DNA of 44,350 nucleotides. Source: a virus. Location: the IMG/VR virus record IMGVR_UViG_3300009506_000062, positions 1-44,350 of that record; one strand, 5' to 3'. Position numbers and translations under genes: made by a program. Positions 15,189-24,406 of the stretch are shown piece by piece. The notes under the pieces were generated by a model that ran no database searches, had not been told where the DNA came from, and saw nothing but the letters and a program-made list of their open reading frames with translations. The stretch's first letter is position 1; each line of letters starts with the position of its first letter.

Positions 15189-16066
15189 GCCACCCTTATG
15201 TATTCTCCGTCTGATCCTCGTACCGGGTTGCCGTTCGCATCTCTCAAGACATCGAGCGGCAACGTTGTCGTCGTTGTCGATGAATATGTTGAAGACGATG
15301 TAGTTGTGATTCCTCCCGTCTGTGTCGTACTCGTTGACGCTGTCGAACTTGTCGTACTGGTTGTACTCTCGGTCGAGCTGCTCGTCGTTGTCGAATGACT
15401 ACTCGTCGTCGTGCTGCTGCTACTCGTACTCGTATGTGTCGACGTTGTCGTATGAGTCGTCGTGCTGCTAACCGTACTGCTCGTGGTCGATACGGTTGAT
15501 GTCGATGACGCTGTGCTACTGGTCGTCGACATCGTGCTCGTTGTTGACTGTGTCGTTGCTCCAGGCTCAGTCGTTGACGTTGTGCTCGCAGTCGAGCTGG
15601 TCGTTGATACCGTGCTGGTTGTGCTCGCTGTGCTGCTTGTGGTCGACACGGTCGATGTCGACGACATCGTTGAGCTGGTCGTAGACGCTGTCGAACTGGT
15701 AGAACTGCTGCTGCTGCTGGTCGTCGTTGTGCTCGCTGTCGAGCTGGTCGTCGTCGAGCTGCTGGTCGTCGATGTCGTCGTCGCTGCTTTTGTCTCGGCT
15801 CTAAGCTCGATTTCTTTAATCCGTTGATCGATGTCCCGCAGCGTTACATTCCAGTGTTGCACCCAATCGACATCCCCATCATCGACTGTAAAAAAATCCT
15901 GACTGGTGATTCCGACATCATAAATCGAGTAGTACGGAGCTGTCGTTGTCGTCGTCGACGATGAAGATGTCGTCGTCGAAAACGTACTCGTGGTTGACGC
16001 AGTAGAACTTGTCGTCGTCGTAGAGCTTGTCGTCGTACTCGTAGTTGTTGAAGACGTTGTCGACAT
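15185..16066 (-). CDS. Ser/Thr-rich mucin-like fibre protein
   Basis: The 293-residue protein begins inside a Ser/Thr tract (residues 1-42). It then has a short folded part (PYYSIYDVGI to RIKEIELRAETKAA, about 45-95) whose helix matches the fibre at 11498, a second long Ser/Thr tract with heptad-like units and a PGATTQST spacer, and a C-terminal non-repeat end (DANGNPVRGSDGEYIRVA). The ATG is in a TAATG overlap with the stop of the preceding gene, in another frame. Together with that gene it reads like an enlarged, split version of the 11498 fibre. Confidence 0.7.
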   Translation of the reverse strand: MSTTSSTTTSTTTSSTTTTSSTASTTSTFSTTTSSSSTTTTTAPYYSIYDVGITSQDFFTVDDGDVDWVQHWNVTLRDIDQRIKEIELRAETKAATTTSTTSSSTTTSSTASTTTTSSSSSSTSSTASTTSSTMSSTSTVSTTSSTASTTSTVSTTSSTASTTSTTEPGATTQSTTSTMSTTSSTASSTSTVSTTSSTVSSTTTHTTTSTHTSTSSSSTTTSSHSTTTSSSTESTTSTTSSTASTSTTQTGGITTTSSSTYSSTTTTTLPLDVLRDANGNPVRGSDGEYIRVA

Positions 16067-16728
16067 TACAGCGAATTCCAGTTATAAACAGTACCATTCG
16101 GTGTGTTCACAATGAAGGCTCCTTTTTGAGATGGAGCAATCACTTGTTTTACCGTGTTTTCAGAATCAACCGTTTGGGTACCCGTAGAATTAAAATACGT
16201 TCCCTCTGGAGGCAGTTTTCCCGTATCGTTCTCACTTATAACCAAATAAAGCGCTCCGATAATCAAAGCACCCGAATTAATGAGCGAACCAAGACGAAGA
16301 CCAGAAGGATCAACAGGATCAAGAAGTTCCCTCATAACTTTCAAATACCCCCATAAACCTGTATAATACAAAACTAATTTTTTGTGATCGTACAGAGCAA
16401 GAGTACAGTAATCTGCGAGATCAATAAAAGCGTATCCATCAGCCTTGCTTATATAAATCGCATCTTCATCACTAACATATCCATGAATAATATGATTAGC
16501 AGCTTTCGCTTGTATCTGATATTTTCTATGAATACTCGACGCAAAGGGCCAGTTGACCCCTATCTCAAGCTCATTGTCTGCTGTCACTGCTGTTATCGGA
16601 AACGAGCAGTTGATTCCTTTGAGCTTGAAGCGATCTCCGACAGATACGTTCGTCAGCCACTCGGTTCCGTAGCCCGTTATCGTGTTCGACCCGTTCTGAA
16701 CTTCTGCAAGACCAGTGCGGTACTGCAT
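16066..16728 (-). CDS. Fibre-type protein with shared N-terminal beta module
   Basis: The 220-residue product starts with the same beta module as the 11498 fibre (TG-x-GTEWL-x-NVSVGDRFKLKGIN). It continues with a second beta domain, a hydrophobic helix (LGSLINSGALIIGALYLVI) and a small beta domain (about 165-220) ending GTVYNWNSL. No signal peptide or Ser/Thr tail of its own; the Ser/Thr part starts in the next gene. A virion attachment role for the shared N-terminal module is inferred from its recurrence. Confidence 0.65.
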   Translation of the reverse strand: MQYRTGLAEVQNGSNTITGYGTEWLTNVSVGDRFKLKGINCSFPITAVTADNELEIGVNWPFASSIHRKYQIQAKAANHIIHGYVSDEDAIYISKADGYAFIDLADYCTLALYDHKKLVLYYTGLWGYLKVMRELLDPVDPSGLRLGSLINSGALIIGALYLVISENDTGKLPPEGTYFNSTGTQTVDSENTVKQVIAPSQKGAFIVNTPNGTVYNWNSL

Positions 16729-17133
16729 TTAAACTCCGTGTGTTGGAAGAAGTCCGTCGTTCAGCTTTTTCGCATCTTCTGCGAGCCGCTCTTTCTGTTT
16801 TTCAAGTTTTAAAGCTGTATTGAGTAACCCACGCAACATCTTCTGTGTTTTATCGGGCTCTTCTTTGAGTGCCGCTACGATAGCAACAAAGCCCTGTGCT
16901 ATCGTTTGATTCGCATTCAGATCGTCACTCGCTTTTTGGTTGCGACTGCTCTCGATAGCCGCTTGAATTCGAATATGATCCGTCTGATGCTCGCAGAGTT
17001 TTTGATAAACAGCTCTAAACACACACAAATCGTATTCAGAACCCTCGACTTTTGCGCCGTTCCTGAACTGCGCAAGCGATTCAAGCAGCCCACAACGCGC
17101 TTTTTTTGTTTTACAGATTCCGTCACACAACAT
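16729..17133 (-). CDS. Hypothetical Cys-containing helical protein
   Basis: ATG 17133 is preceded by GGAGG seven bases upstream and lies after the stop of the fibre gene, so I prefer it to the frame start at 17208. The 134-residue product has MLCDGICKTKKARC at its N-terminus (a possible metal site) and is otherwise helical with a coiled-coil-like C-terminus (LNTALKLEKQKERLAEDAKK). The position among fibre genes suggests a fibre assembly or chaperone protein. Function unknown. Confidence 0.6.
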   Translation of the reverse strand: MLCDGICKTKKARCGLLESLAQFRNGAKVEGSEYDLCVFRAVYQKLCEHQTDHIRIQAAIESSRNQKASDDLNANQTIAQGFVAIVAALKEEPDKTQKMLRGLLNTALKLEKQKERLAEDAKKLNDGLLPTHGV

Positions 17134-17162
17134 GATTGCCCTCCATCTATCAGATTGCACCT

Positions 17163-17837
17163 CTACGCTTTCGTTACGATTATGCCGACTGCGGCGTACG
17201 GTCGCCACGTTGCAGCGGTTGCACCCCCGCCGGTAGCCCCTGTACCACTATAACCCGTATAGGACCCTGAGCCTTCCTCGCTGGTGTATAGATCATCAAA
17301 ATGCGTTTGAGCATCTTCACTGGGAGTATCTGGTAAGATCACCTTTCCAAGACCGTTCTTATCATCAAGAATTGTCAATGAATCCAAATTGGTTGCGACA
17401 CCACTTGAATTGTGGCTCTGGTCATGGCTGCCACTGTTGCTCTCATACCACTTATGTACGTGGTCATAACCAGTATGCCGGTGATTCGGGCCTGTATGCG
17501 TGTGGTTGGGTTGCGTCCATGTCCCCGCTGACGTACCCCCTGTCGTGTTGTACGCATTGCTGCCGCCCTTGGTAGCGAGCACACGATCAGTTACAGCAAC
17601 GATGCTCCACCCGGTCGGCGCTGTATTTTCGTACAGCCAGAGCTTCCTGCCGGTTGCGAAGAAGTTGTTAACTTTGTAATCGAGCGAAGCCGTCACGGCA
17701 GAGCTGTTAATACCGACTTTTGCTTCGAGCGCTTCGATAGCGTCTTGAAGATCGTTGATGTCGACCGCCATCACATCATCGACATTATCGGTCTTAGATG
17801 AAAACGAATCGAGACTTGTTGGAAAGTTTATCGCCAT
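17163..17837 (-). CDS. Tail fibre protein with His-rich collar-type C-terminus
   Basis: The 224-residue product has an N-terminal helix with a VDINDLQDAIEALEAKVG coil, typical of short phage fibres. Next is a region rich in HxH patterns (NHTHTGPNHRHTGYDHVH), as in metal-coordinated trimeric fibre tips such as T4 gp12. It ends WRPYAAVGIIVTKA, the usual end of phage tail-collar and receptor-binding proteins. It is probably a trimeric receptor-contacting fibre. ATG 17837 has GGGGGAG upstream. Confidence 0.8.
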   Translation of the reverse strand: MAINFPTSLDSFSSKTDNVDDVMAVDINDLQDAIEALEAKVGINSSAVTASLDYKVNNFFATGRKLWLYENTAPTGWSIVAVTDRVLATKGGSNAYNTTGGTSAGTWTQPNHTHTGPNHRHTGYDHVHKWYESNSGSHDQSHNSSGVATNLDSLTILDDKNGLGKVILPDTPSEDAQTHFDDLYTSEEGSGSYTGYSGTGATGGGATAATWRPYAAVGIIVTKA

Positions 17838-17849
17838 TGGGCTCCCCCT

Positions 17850-18056
17850 TTAAAATGTCGGTTCCCCAAATATGTCCACCAGCTCTTGGATCGTCGACTG
17901 ATTAAAAACGTTCTGGTAATACCCGCGCACTTGCCCCGCGATCCAGTTTTTCAGTATGCTCTCGACATATACGCGGGGCGACACTCCGTTCTTATTTGCA
18001 ATCGCTACTATCGCCGCTGCCTCTCTGTCATCGACTGTTATAACGTATTCAGCCAT
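17850..18056 (-). CDS. Small hypothetical protein
   Basis: A 68-residue acidic protein between the tail-tip protein and the fibre. It has an N-terminal strand (EYVITVDD) and a helix (EAAAIVAIANKNGVSPRVYVESILKNWIAGQV) that resembles a ribbon-helix-helix-like or small tail-associated protein. ATG 18056 has AAGGAG. No family recognised. Confidence 0.6.
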   Translation of the reverse strand: MAEYVITVDDREAAAIVAIANKNGVSPRVYVESILKNWIAGQVRGYYQNVFNQSTIQELVDIFGEPTF

Positions 18057-18065
18057 TGTGTCTCC

Positions 18066-21000
18066 TTACGCGTCCGCCCACGTACCGGGCGTTCCTGCTA
18101 CCGTACACTTTCTCAGCACACCGTTTACCATGCAGATGTCACCGACTTCGGCAGCGCCCGTCGGATCGGATGTGCGTTCAAAGAAATGAAAATCGCCGAC
18201 CGTCTGCTCGGCTGCAATATAAAAAGGTACCGTGTGCGCAGAATGGTGAATGTACGCAACCGCACCGGTTCCGTAGTGCGTTCCGTCACCGTACTTGAAC
18301 GTCCCGTATTTCCCTACCGCGCTTGTGACGTGCAGCGTAATGCCGTCAGAATTGATAATCACCCGCTTCCCGGTCGGCGCTGTCTGAAGCACGCTGCCCG
18401 TAATCGTCATACCGTTTATAATACCAGCCGTGATCTTCTCGGCTGCTACGTTCCCGACGTGCTCATCTAAGACAGCGAGCTTTTCGATATATGCTGAACC
18501 GATAACTTGGTTGGCGTTCGAATGCCAAGCGAGGTCGTGAACCCCTTCTATGTTGACAGCGATTATAAAATCACCATCGCTTAGCGTTGGGTTCGTATCT
18601 GAAAACGAATAAGCCGTGTCGCCGTTCACCCAATAAACATACTTGTTAGCTGTGCTGCCCGCTTCAATCGAATACGCAGCGCCGCCATAATAAAGCGTGT
18701 GTGCTGTATATGAAATCTGCCCTGAAGAAGGATCGTTGTCGGACCAGGAATCACCCTCAAGCATCGGTATGTTGAGCCACAGCTTCGACGCATGCAGCGC
18801 AAAATCGTTGATGTCGGTAGCTTGAACGTCAATCGTGAGCGTCTGCGCGTTCGCTGTCGCTGCAGTCATCGACTCTGCGCCGAACGAATCAACCGCGAGC
18901 ACTTCTATATAAATGTACGCTTGACCGTCGAACGAAATCTGCTCAGCGTCAGTAAGGTTTCTGTTTACCTGCGTACTCGGAGTTGTCTGCCAGGCGCCCC
19001 ACGAATTGGTGCCGACTTTCAAGCGGTACTTATAATGATCGAAGTCTTTATCGGTGTTCGAAGACCAGTAGAATGTGACTCCCCGAATGAACGCTTCTGC
19101 GATGAGACCTGACACATTGTCGGGAAGCGCATTGACAAACGTTTCCTGATCCGCTGTAGCTGAGAACTGATTAAAAGCATCTTGCGCCCATACTTTCACA
19201 ACTATCGTTGATGCGAGCGCTCCATCTTCAAGGTTCATATCATACGAATAGACGAACTGCGGATCGGTCACATAAACTGTTCTGCGCTCGTTCAGGCTAC
19301 CGTCATAAATCGTAACTTTATAATTCTTTATATCGGGATTGTCCGAAGCAAACCACGTAAGATCGATGTCACGAGTATTGAAAGCTGACGTACTTCCGGT
19401 AGAAGCGATGCGAAGACCCGTAATATTGTCGGGAGCGGGATTCGTCACACTAAGCACTGCGGGCTCTTCACTAACACGACCGTAATTGTCTGTTGCCCAC
19501 ACTTTAATTGTCAGCGCAGCAGCGGGAGTACCGCCACCGTCAACTGTATTGTTCGCGTACGTATAATTATAATAATTGACATCGAGCGACTCTTCTCTAC
19601 GCACTGTCAAATCAGGATTAAGAATCTGAATCTTATACGTCGACGGAACATTCGTAATAAGAGTGCCCGCACCCTCTTGTTCGTCTCCCGCAGCTTCAGG
19701 GAACGTAAAGCTCGCAATCGCCCATTCAAGCTGAAGGTCTTTCTCAAGCCATGTGGTAGCGGCACCCCTACCCACAATGGCAATCGCCGACACGGTTGGT
19801 ATCGGAAACTCGGTCTTTCCATAACCGTAAAAGTTCGCTGTTACTGTCTCTCCGTAACCAGGATTATTCCTGCCCGAAACCGCAAAGTCGTAAGTCATGC
19901 CCGGATTCAAATAGCGCACATCGAACACTCTGTTTACCGCTTCACCTGCTTTAATCCAGTGATCTGTGCCCGTTTCTCTATAGAAAATATACCACTGAAG
20001 CGTCTCACCCCTCCAGGTAAGACGCATGATGCCCTGTCCACTCTCCCAGATTTCAGTTACAGCGAGATCCCGCACAAAAACGGTCGTCGGGTACGGCTCC
20101 TCCGCCGGCACCGTAACCGCATCGTCGTACACTTCGTCAACATACTCAAGCGCTTTGATCTTGCGCGTCTGATCTTTTGAACGAGAGATGTCTGAAACAC
20201 GAAACTTCTTCGCGACATAATTGACAGCGCCGAACGAGTAAACATCATGCAGTGACGGCGTTGTAGTCCACGAACCCGTCAGCGTCAGCGTGTCAGTCGT
20301 CGTCTCGACACCGGGTGTCGTAATCGACTGCGTCTCAAGCTCATCGGTTCCGCTATGACGCACCAGAACTTGATAAGATGTGCCCGGTGTAAGCGTCACT
20401 TCACGATCTAAAACAACCGTATTCGATGTCGCTGATACGATACGTCCCGAATAGCCCCACTGCGGAAGATCATGTGCAACATAAATGACTTCACCTACAC
20501 GACAGCCGAGCGCATCAACACCCACATCGAACTCAACCCTGCGCTTTAAATACTGATTACAGTTCAGCAAAAACTTGCCGTGCTTCAGCGCTGTCTCGCG
20601 GGACGTACAACCGAACAGCGTTATTGCTCGCTTGTTTTCATCAAGATCAGAATCAGAATCATACGTCGACGTTCGCAGCTCAAGCGTCTTTCGTTGATAG
20701 TTGTCTTCAGCATCAAAGAACGTCAATTCAAGACAATTGACCCGCTCTGCTTTCGACAAAAATACTTCTTTAAACGAATTCTCAACTATGTTGCCGTAAG
20801 AAAATAGCTGGACGGGTGACGACTGCTCATCTAAAATAACACCGAAGTCGGTTCCTTTCTGAACAACGCGTGCTCTACCAATCGTTTCAGGCCACGTCAG
20901 CATCTCCCGCAGGCCCGCCGCTGTATCGATGTATGCGTTAAACTCTCTCGAATTATCATCGCACGCGGTCGCCCATGCTAAAAAATCAGCATAGACCATT

Positions 21001-22469
21001 CTTGAAGGACTGACACCCCCACCGTATTCTTTATTAACGAGCATGTCATACGCTGCCCACGCAGGATTATTAGCGGCTTTCGTACGCCATCCCACGGCGG
21101 GCACCCACACATCAACTGTGCTGCGAGTCGCAAGCACTGATATAGCAGGCTCTTGCCCACTGAGTTGATCGGTTGCCATGCCTGAAATGGCAATCAGCGA
21201 CATGCCTGGATATTCGAAATCATCGGGGATTACTTCTTGCAGAAACGCAAAGTAAGTATCAAAGTGATCTCGGCCACCGTACAGATGCGCGTACGATGCT
21301 GCGTAGCGTATTCGCACATCATACTCACCAGGCGTCAAATCACTAACTCTGAAAACATGAACACCCGGAGTAGCAGTTGCAGCCTGAATTAAAAACCCAT
21401 ACAACTCTGTACCGTTCCAGGTCCCGTATTGATATGTTGAATAACCGGGAAAGTCGGTCCACTCAGCGTCGCCCACTTTTCGATATTGAATATGCAACCA
21501 AACTGCACATATCCCCATGCCTCCCGAATCATTTGAATAGTAAAGCCCCGACGGAAAAGATACACCGACAACGAGACCTTCAACAGAATTACCACTCGTG
21601 CGCTGGGCAACGCTCCAGTCACCGTTTAACGGCACACGCGTCCCTACGGAGGTCTCTGTTATCGTATCTCTAAAACGATAACAGGGTTGCTGCGTATTAG
21701 TACCGAGCCGCTTCGTTGCAGAAACCCACTCATAATTTTCCATCGGATTATTGTTGATTTCTACCGACTCGATGCTGTCAACGGGATGGTCCGCAACAGA
21801 CAACAAAAGGTTCAAAAGCTCTTTCGTCGTAACATTCCACGCCGCATCTCCTTCAATATTGACCGACACATGACGAGCAATTATGGGCGAAAAAACGCGG
21901 TGTGTTCCGTATAAGATCGGAATTGGGTAGCCCTCAACATCACGGTTAAACCCTGCTCCCCATCCGTAAGTCGGTGAATCTCCTTGCTCAGATTCATCGG
22001 GCGTTGTCGGTGGTAAAATCGCATTTACGAGAAGCGTACCCCCAAGTGCTATCGCCGCGCCCAGTATCGCTGCCCCGGCCGTTCCTTCTCCAATCGCCCC
22101 TATTCCGAAATACGCACCTGCACCACCGTAAGAAACGTATGTAGCAATAATAATAACCGCGAGCATTGCTATCGTGCGCAGCGCATTATCGCTATCACCA
22201 CCAGCCGGCATCAAGCAGAACACAAGATTGTCACCCGGGGTCGGCGTAACTCCGTCTTCAACTCCGATGCGTTTTCCATTCAAACAGACTTCAACATCGA
22301 GGTCTTTGGGTATTAATGGAAAGATTTCTTTGATATATGACCGCACATCGCTTCCCGTATAATCGAGGAACCGAACCATACGAGAATCGTCATCGTGCGG
22401 TCGAAACGGGTTTGTAACCGCAGTTACCCAAACCTTATCTTTCGGTATGTCATCAAGACGCATCAACAT
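18066..22469 (-). CDS. Tail tip / host-specificity protein (lambda gpJ-like)
   Basis: From ATG 22469 the product is 1467 residues, close to the size of central tail-tip proteins. The N-terminus (LMRLDDIPKDKVWV to VCLNGKRIGVEDG) looks like a small ubiquitin-like or gpI-like domain fused to it. Two hydrophobic stretches follow (TIAMLAVIIIATYV; AAILGAAIALGGTLLVNAIL), then the conserved tip hub domains, and several fibronectin III-like repeats from about residue 850 (IMRLTWRGETLQWYIFYRETG). The C-terminal third ends with a small beta domain. It follows the NlpC/P60 tail gene as in lambda L-K-I-J order. It determines tail-tip structure and probably receptor choice. Confidence 0.85.
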   Translation of the reverse strand: MLMRLDDIPKDKVWVTAVTNPFRPHDDDSRMVRFLDYTGSDVRSYIKEIFPLIPKDLDVEVCLNGKRIGVEDGVTPTPGDNLVFCLMPAGGDSDNALRTIAMLAVIIIATYVSYGGAGAYFGIGAIGEGTAGAAILGAAIALGGTLLVNAILPPTTPDESEQGDSPTYGWGAGFNRDVEGYPIPILYGTHRVFSPIIARHVSVNIEGDAAWNVTTKELLNLLLSVADHPVDSIESVEINNNPMENYEWVSATKRLGTNTQQPCYRFRDTITETSVGTRVPLNGDWSVAQRTSGNSVEGLVVGVSFPSGLYYSNDSGGMGICAVWLHIQYRKVGDAEWTDFPGYSTYQYGTWNGTELYGFLIQAATATPGVHVFRVSDLTPGEYDVRIRYAASYAHLYGGRDHFDTYFAFLQEVIPDDFEYPGMSLIAISGMATDQLSGQEPAISVLATRSTVDVWVPAVGWRTKAANNPAWAAYDMLVNKEYGGGVSPSRMVYADFLAWATACDDNSREFNAYIDTAAGLREMLTWPETIGRARVVQKGTDFGVILDEQSSPVQLFSYGNIVENSFKEVFLSKAERVNCLELTFFDAEDNYQRKTLELRTSTYDSDSDLDENKRAITLFGCTSRETALKHGKFLLNCNQYLKRRVEFDVGVDALGCRVGEVIYVAHDLPQWGYSGRIVSATSNTVVLDREVTLTPGTSYQVLVRHSGTDELETQSITTPGVETTTDTLTLTGSWTTTPSLHDVYSFGAVNYVAKKFRVSDISRSKDQTRKIKALEYVDEVYDDAVTVPAEEPYPTTVFVRDLAVTEIWESGQGIMRLTWRGETLQWYIFYRETGTDHWIKAGEAVNRVFDVRYLNPGMTYDFAVSGRNNPGYGETVTANFYGYGKTEFPIPTVSAIAIVGRGAATTWLEKDLQLEWAIASFTFPEAAGDEQEGAGTLITNVPSTYKIQILNPDLTVRREESLDVNYYNYTYANNTVDGGGTPAAALTIKVWATDNYGRVSEEPAVLSVTNPAPDNITGLRIASTGSTSAFNTRDIDLTWFASDNPDIKNYKVTIYDGSLNERRTVYVTDPQFVYSYDMNLEDGALASTIVVKVWAQDAFNQFSATADQETFVNALPDNVSGLIAEAFIRGVTFYWSSNTDKDFDHYKYRLKVGTNSWGAWQTTPSTQVNRNLTDAEQISFDGQAYIYIEVLAVDSFGAESMTAATANAQTLTIDVQATDINDFALHASKLWLNIPMLEGDSWSDNDPSSGQISYTAHTLYYGGAAYSIEAGSTANKYVYWVNGDTAYSFSDTNPTLSDGDFIIAVNIEGVHDLAWHSNANQVIGSAYIEKLAVLDEHVGNVAAEKITAGIINGMTITGSVLQTAPTGKRVIINSDGITLHVTSAVGKYGTFKYGDGTHYGTGAVAYIHHSAHTVPFYIAAEQTVGDFHFFERTSDPTGAAEVGDICMVNGVLRKCTVAGTPGTWADA

Positions 22470-22854
22470 AACGATAAAAGCCTTCGATTTTATTCTTAAA
22501 AAATGGATGATCCAGTCGTTCGCGCAGCAGGTTCCTCCACGACATTGAATGAAAGAAATAACCATCGCCGACATAGGCGCCCACATGGCTGCAAACAGTC
22601 GGCAAATTACTGTCGAGCCCTCTAAACACAACAACGCATGGTGCTTCCGGTTCTTTTATCTTTTCCCACACAAACCGCTGAGCATCAATCTGGCGTCCGA
22701 TACCGCTCGTATCGTAGCAAGAAATAAAGAAATCAGGCAGCGTAATACCGAACTTTTCATACACGAGCCGCACTGCTCCCCAACAATCAGCACCCATCTT
22801 GCTCCTGCCTCTATTAACAAAGGGAATACCAATCAGATCGTCAAAATCAGACAT
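22453..22854 (-). CDS. Tail-tip NlpC/P60 peptidase (lambda gpK-like)
   Basis: Starting at ATG 22854, the product is 133 residues. The catalytic Cys is C24 in MGADCWGAVRLVYEKFG and the His is H90 in CSHVGAYVGDG, with a third polar residue at H102 (YFFHSMSWR); this fits the NlpC/P60 family. In lambda-like phages this domain sits at the tail tip and can locally open peptidoglycan during entry. It lies between the L-like and J-like genes, the canonical position. A TTG at 22890 would extend it by 12 residues and is less likely. Confidence 0.82.
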   Translation of the reverse strand: MSDFDDLIGIPFVNRGRSKMGADCWGAVRLVYEKFGITLPDFFISCYDTSGIGRQIDAQRFVWEKIKEPEAPCVVVFRGLDSNLPTVCSHVGAYVGDGYFFHSMSWRNLLRERLDHPFFKNKIEGFYRYVDAS

Positions 22855-24061
22855 ACAGACCGCGTCTACCGACACCGGGGGCACCTCCAAAATGTTGTGA
22901 GTTTTTACGCTCTCGACAGTCTGCGAGCGTTCGGTTGCAATTCGGATATTTAAAACTTTTTACATACCCGCTCATCGCAAGCGCATGACCCGTGTTATAT
23001 GACGACAGGCTATACTTATATCTAAAATCGACTTTCGCTCGCAGCGATAATTCCAGCGCATCGACAATAGTTGTTCGCGCAGCATTAGAATATATATTAC
23101 AATAGAGCTTACCGTACGTACCAACTGTTTCGTCACGAGTAATCGTTACATAGCGATCTAAACCGTACGCAATTCCACCAGACTGGTGCACCGCCGCACT
23201 TCCGTAAAACTCATACAGTCGCAAATAAAGTGTCCCGCTCGCCACTATTGCATACAGACCAAGCGCTGGGGCTGACTCGGTATATAAGCCGTAAAAATTA
23301 TTTATAGCGTTCGCAAGGCCCCACAAAAATACAATAGAGTCTTCAGCAGCTCCCGCATTAATTTTGAATTGAAACTGGTGTGAAAAATCACCGTAATAAA
23401 AATCAGAGCCCAAATCTCGATATACGTAAGCATTCTCATTTCTCTGCAAGCCTGAAAACGTCAACGTCTGCGCTGCAATCGTTATGCGACTATTGGGATC
23501 AACTTCAATGTCAGGCGAATCAACGTACTTATAAGGATTTGTCCACGGTGTATAAAGATACTGGCAGCGGGCACCGCCGTACCCGCCGGTCGGATACCGA
23601 CAATAGTTTTTTAAAATTCGATTCTTGGGGAATCTCTGGTTGTAAGGATTCGAAGCACCCAACGTAAAATGCGCCCACAACGGATCGGCCGAAGCACCGA
23701 TAACCTGCATGTTGGCTGTAAACTCAGGAGTAGAGTCAGCAAGATTGTCTGAATTAACAACATAAATCACAACATCAGAATCAACGACACCGTCTTCAGT
23801 CTCCATGTATGCCTGAATCGCCTTTGACGCATTACCGATACGAATCTCAAATTGCGGCACTTCGGCTTTCGAATCTTCAGGAATCTCGTCAATTTCAAAC
23901 GGAAACGCTACCCACGTTGCTCCCGCCCACCATGTGTTGGTATTATCGCTGCTAAGCCGCAAGATCGTATTATCAGGCAGCGTGATCTTTAGCAGCACGA
24001 TGAACACACTCGTTCTCGCGAGCTTATTTTTCTCTACGATTGCAACTGTTGATAATGTCAT
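22847..24061 (-). CDS. Minor tail protein, lambda gpL-like with inserted beta-sandwich
   Basis: The 404-residue product has an N-terminal beta domain (1-150) and four Cys in the arrangement C154-x11-C166 and C375-x6-C382 (NYCRY, ARCQY, NCNRTLADC), followed by a FGGAP end. This pattern is that of gpL-type tail-tip proteins, whose Cys bind a [4Fe-4S] cluster in lambda. Unusually, about 200 residues lie between the two Cys pairs. The segment (NAYVYRDLGS to MSGYVKSFKYP) looks like a concanavalin-like beta-sandwich. Neighbours are M-like and K-like genes. Confidence 0.75.
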   Translation of the reverse strand: MTLSTVAIVEKNKLARTSVFIVLLKITLPDNTILRLSSDNTNTWWAGATWVAFPFEIDEIPEDSKAEVPQFEIRIGNASKAIQAYMETEDGVVDSDVVIYVVNSDNLADSTPEFTANMQVIGASADPLWAHFTLGASNPYNQRFPKNRILKNYCRYPTGGYGGARCQYLYTPWTNPYKYVDSPDIEVDPNSRITIAAQTLTFSGLQRNENAYVYRDLGSDFYYGDFSHQFQFKINAGAAEDSIVFLWGLANAINNFYGLYTESAPALGLYAIVASGTLYLRLYEFYGSAAVHQSGGIAYGLDRYVTITRDETVGTYGKLYCNIYSNAARTTIVDALELSLRAKVDFRYKYSLSSYNTGHALAMSGYVKSFKYPNCNRTLADCRERKNSQHFGGAPGVGRRGLYV

Positions 24062-24402
24062 ATTTCCTCTAACCGAAGACCATCAAGCTCCACATAATCG
24101 GTTCCAATCGGTATCGCTTCAGGAAGCGCATCATCGACAAAACCTACTGAATACGTAGCGCCCGTTATTGTATGTTCCCAGTTGAATGATCCCCCTTGAT
24201 TGGTATTAAAAAACGCCACCAGCGTGTCGTAATCCGTCCGCGATAACGACGGCCAGCCAAGGGTGAACGCCCGCTTCATCTGGGTGGCCGCCGGACCGCT
24301 CTGATTATAGCCAGCCTCAAACGGCGTCCGAATCTGGCGCTTTCGCGGAACCTCTTTAAACCGCCTCCAGTCTGATTTTTGTATGCTTGGCCAGTCCGCC
24401 AT
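24058..24402 (-). CDS. Minor tail protein (lambda gpM position)
   Basis: A 114-residue protein located between the tape measure and the L-like gene, the place of gpM-type minor tail proteins. It is beta-rich with aromatic segments (SLSRTDYDTLVAFFNTNQGG, FNWEHTITG) common to small tail-completion proteins. No Cys, no signal peptide. The assignment rests mainly on position and length. Confidence 0.6.
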   Translation of the reverse strand: MADWPSIQKSDWRRFKEVPRKRQIRTPFEAGYNQSGPAATQMKRAFTLGWPSLSRTDYDTLVAFFNTNQGGSFNWEHTITGATYSVGFVDDALPEAIPIGTDYVELDGLRLEEI

Positions 24403-24406
24403 GACC

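Noticed and set aside
18792-19112. Plus-strand frames opposite tail-tip and tape-measure genes (also 19677-20180, 27584-28303, 33005-33730, 38533-39165)
   Set aside because: All lie fully opposite well-supported genes, have no coupled neighbours on the plus strand, and their products show no domain-like pattern.
22855-22890. Twelve-residue extension of the tail-tip NlpC/P60 protein from TTG
   Set aside because: ATG 22854 overlaps the upstream stop in the way typical of this operon; the extension is not NlpC-like.
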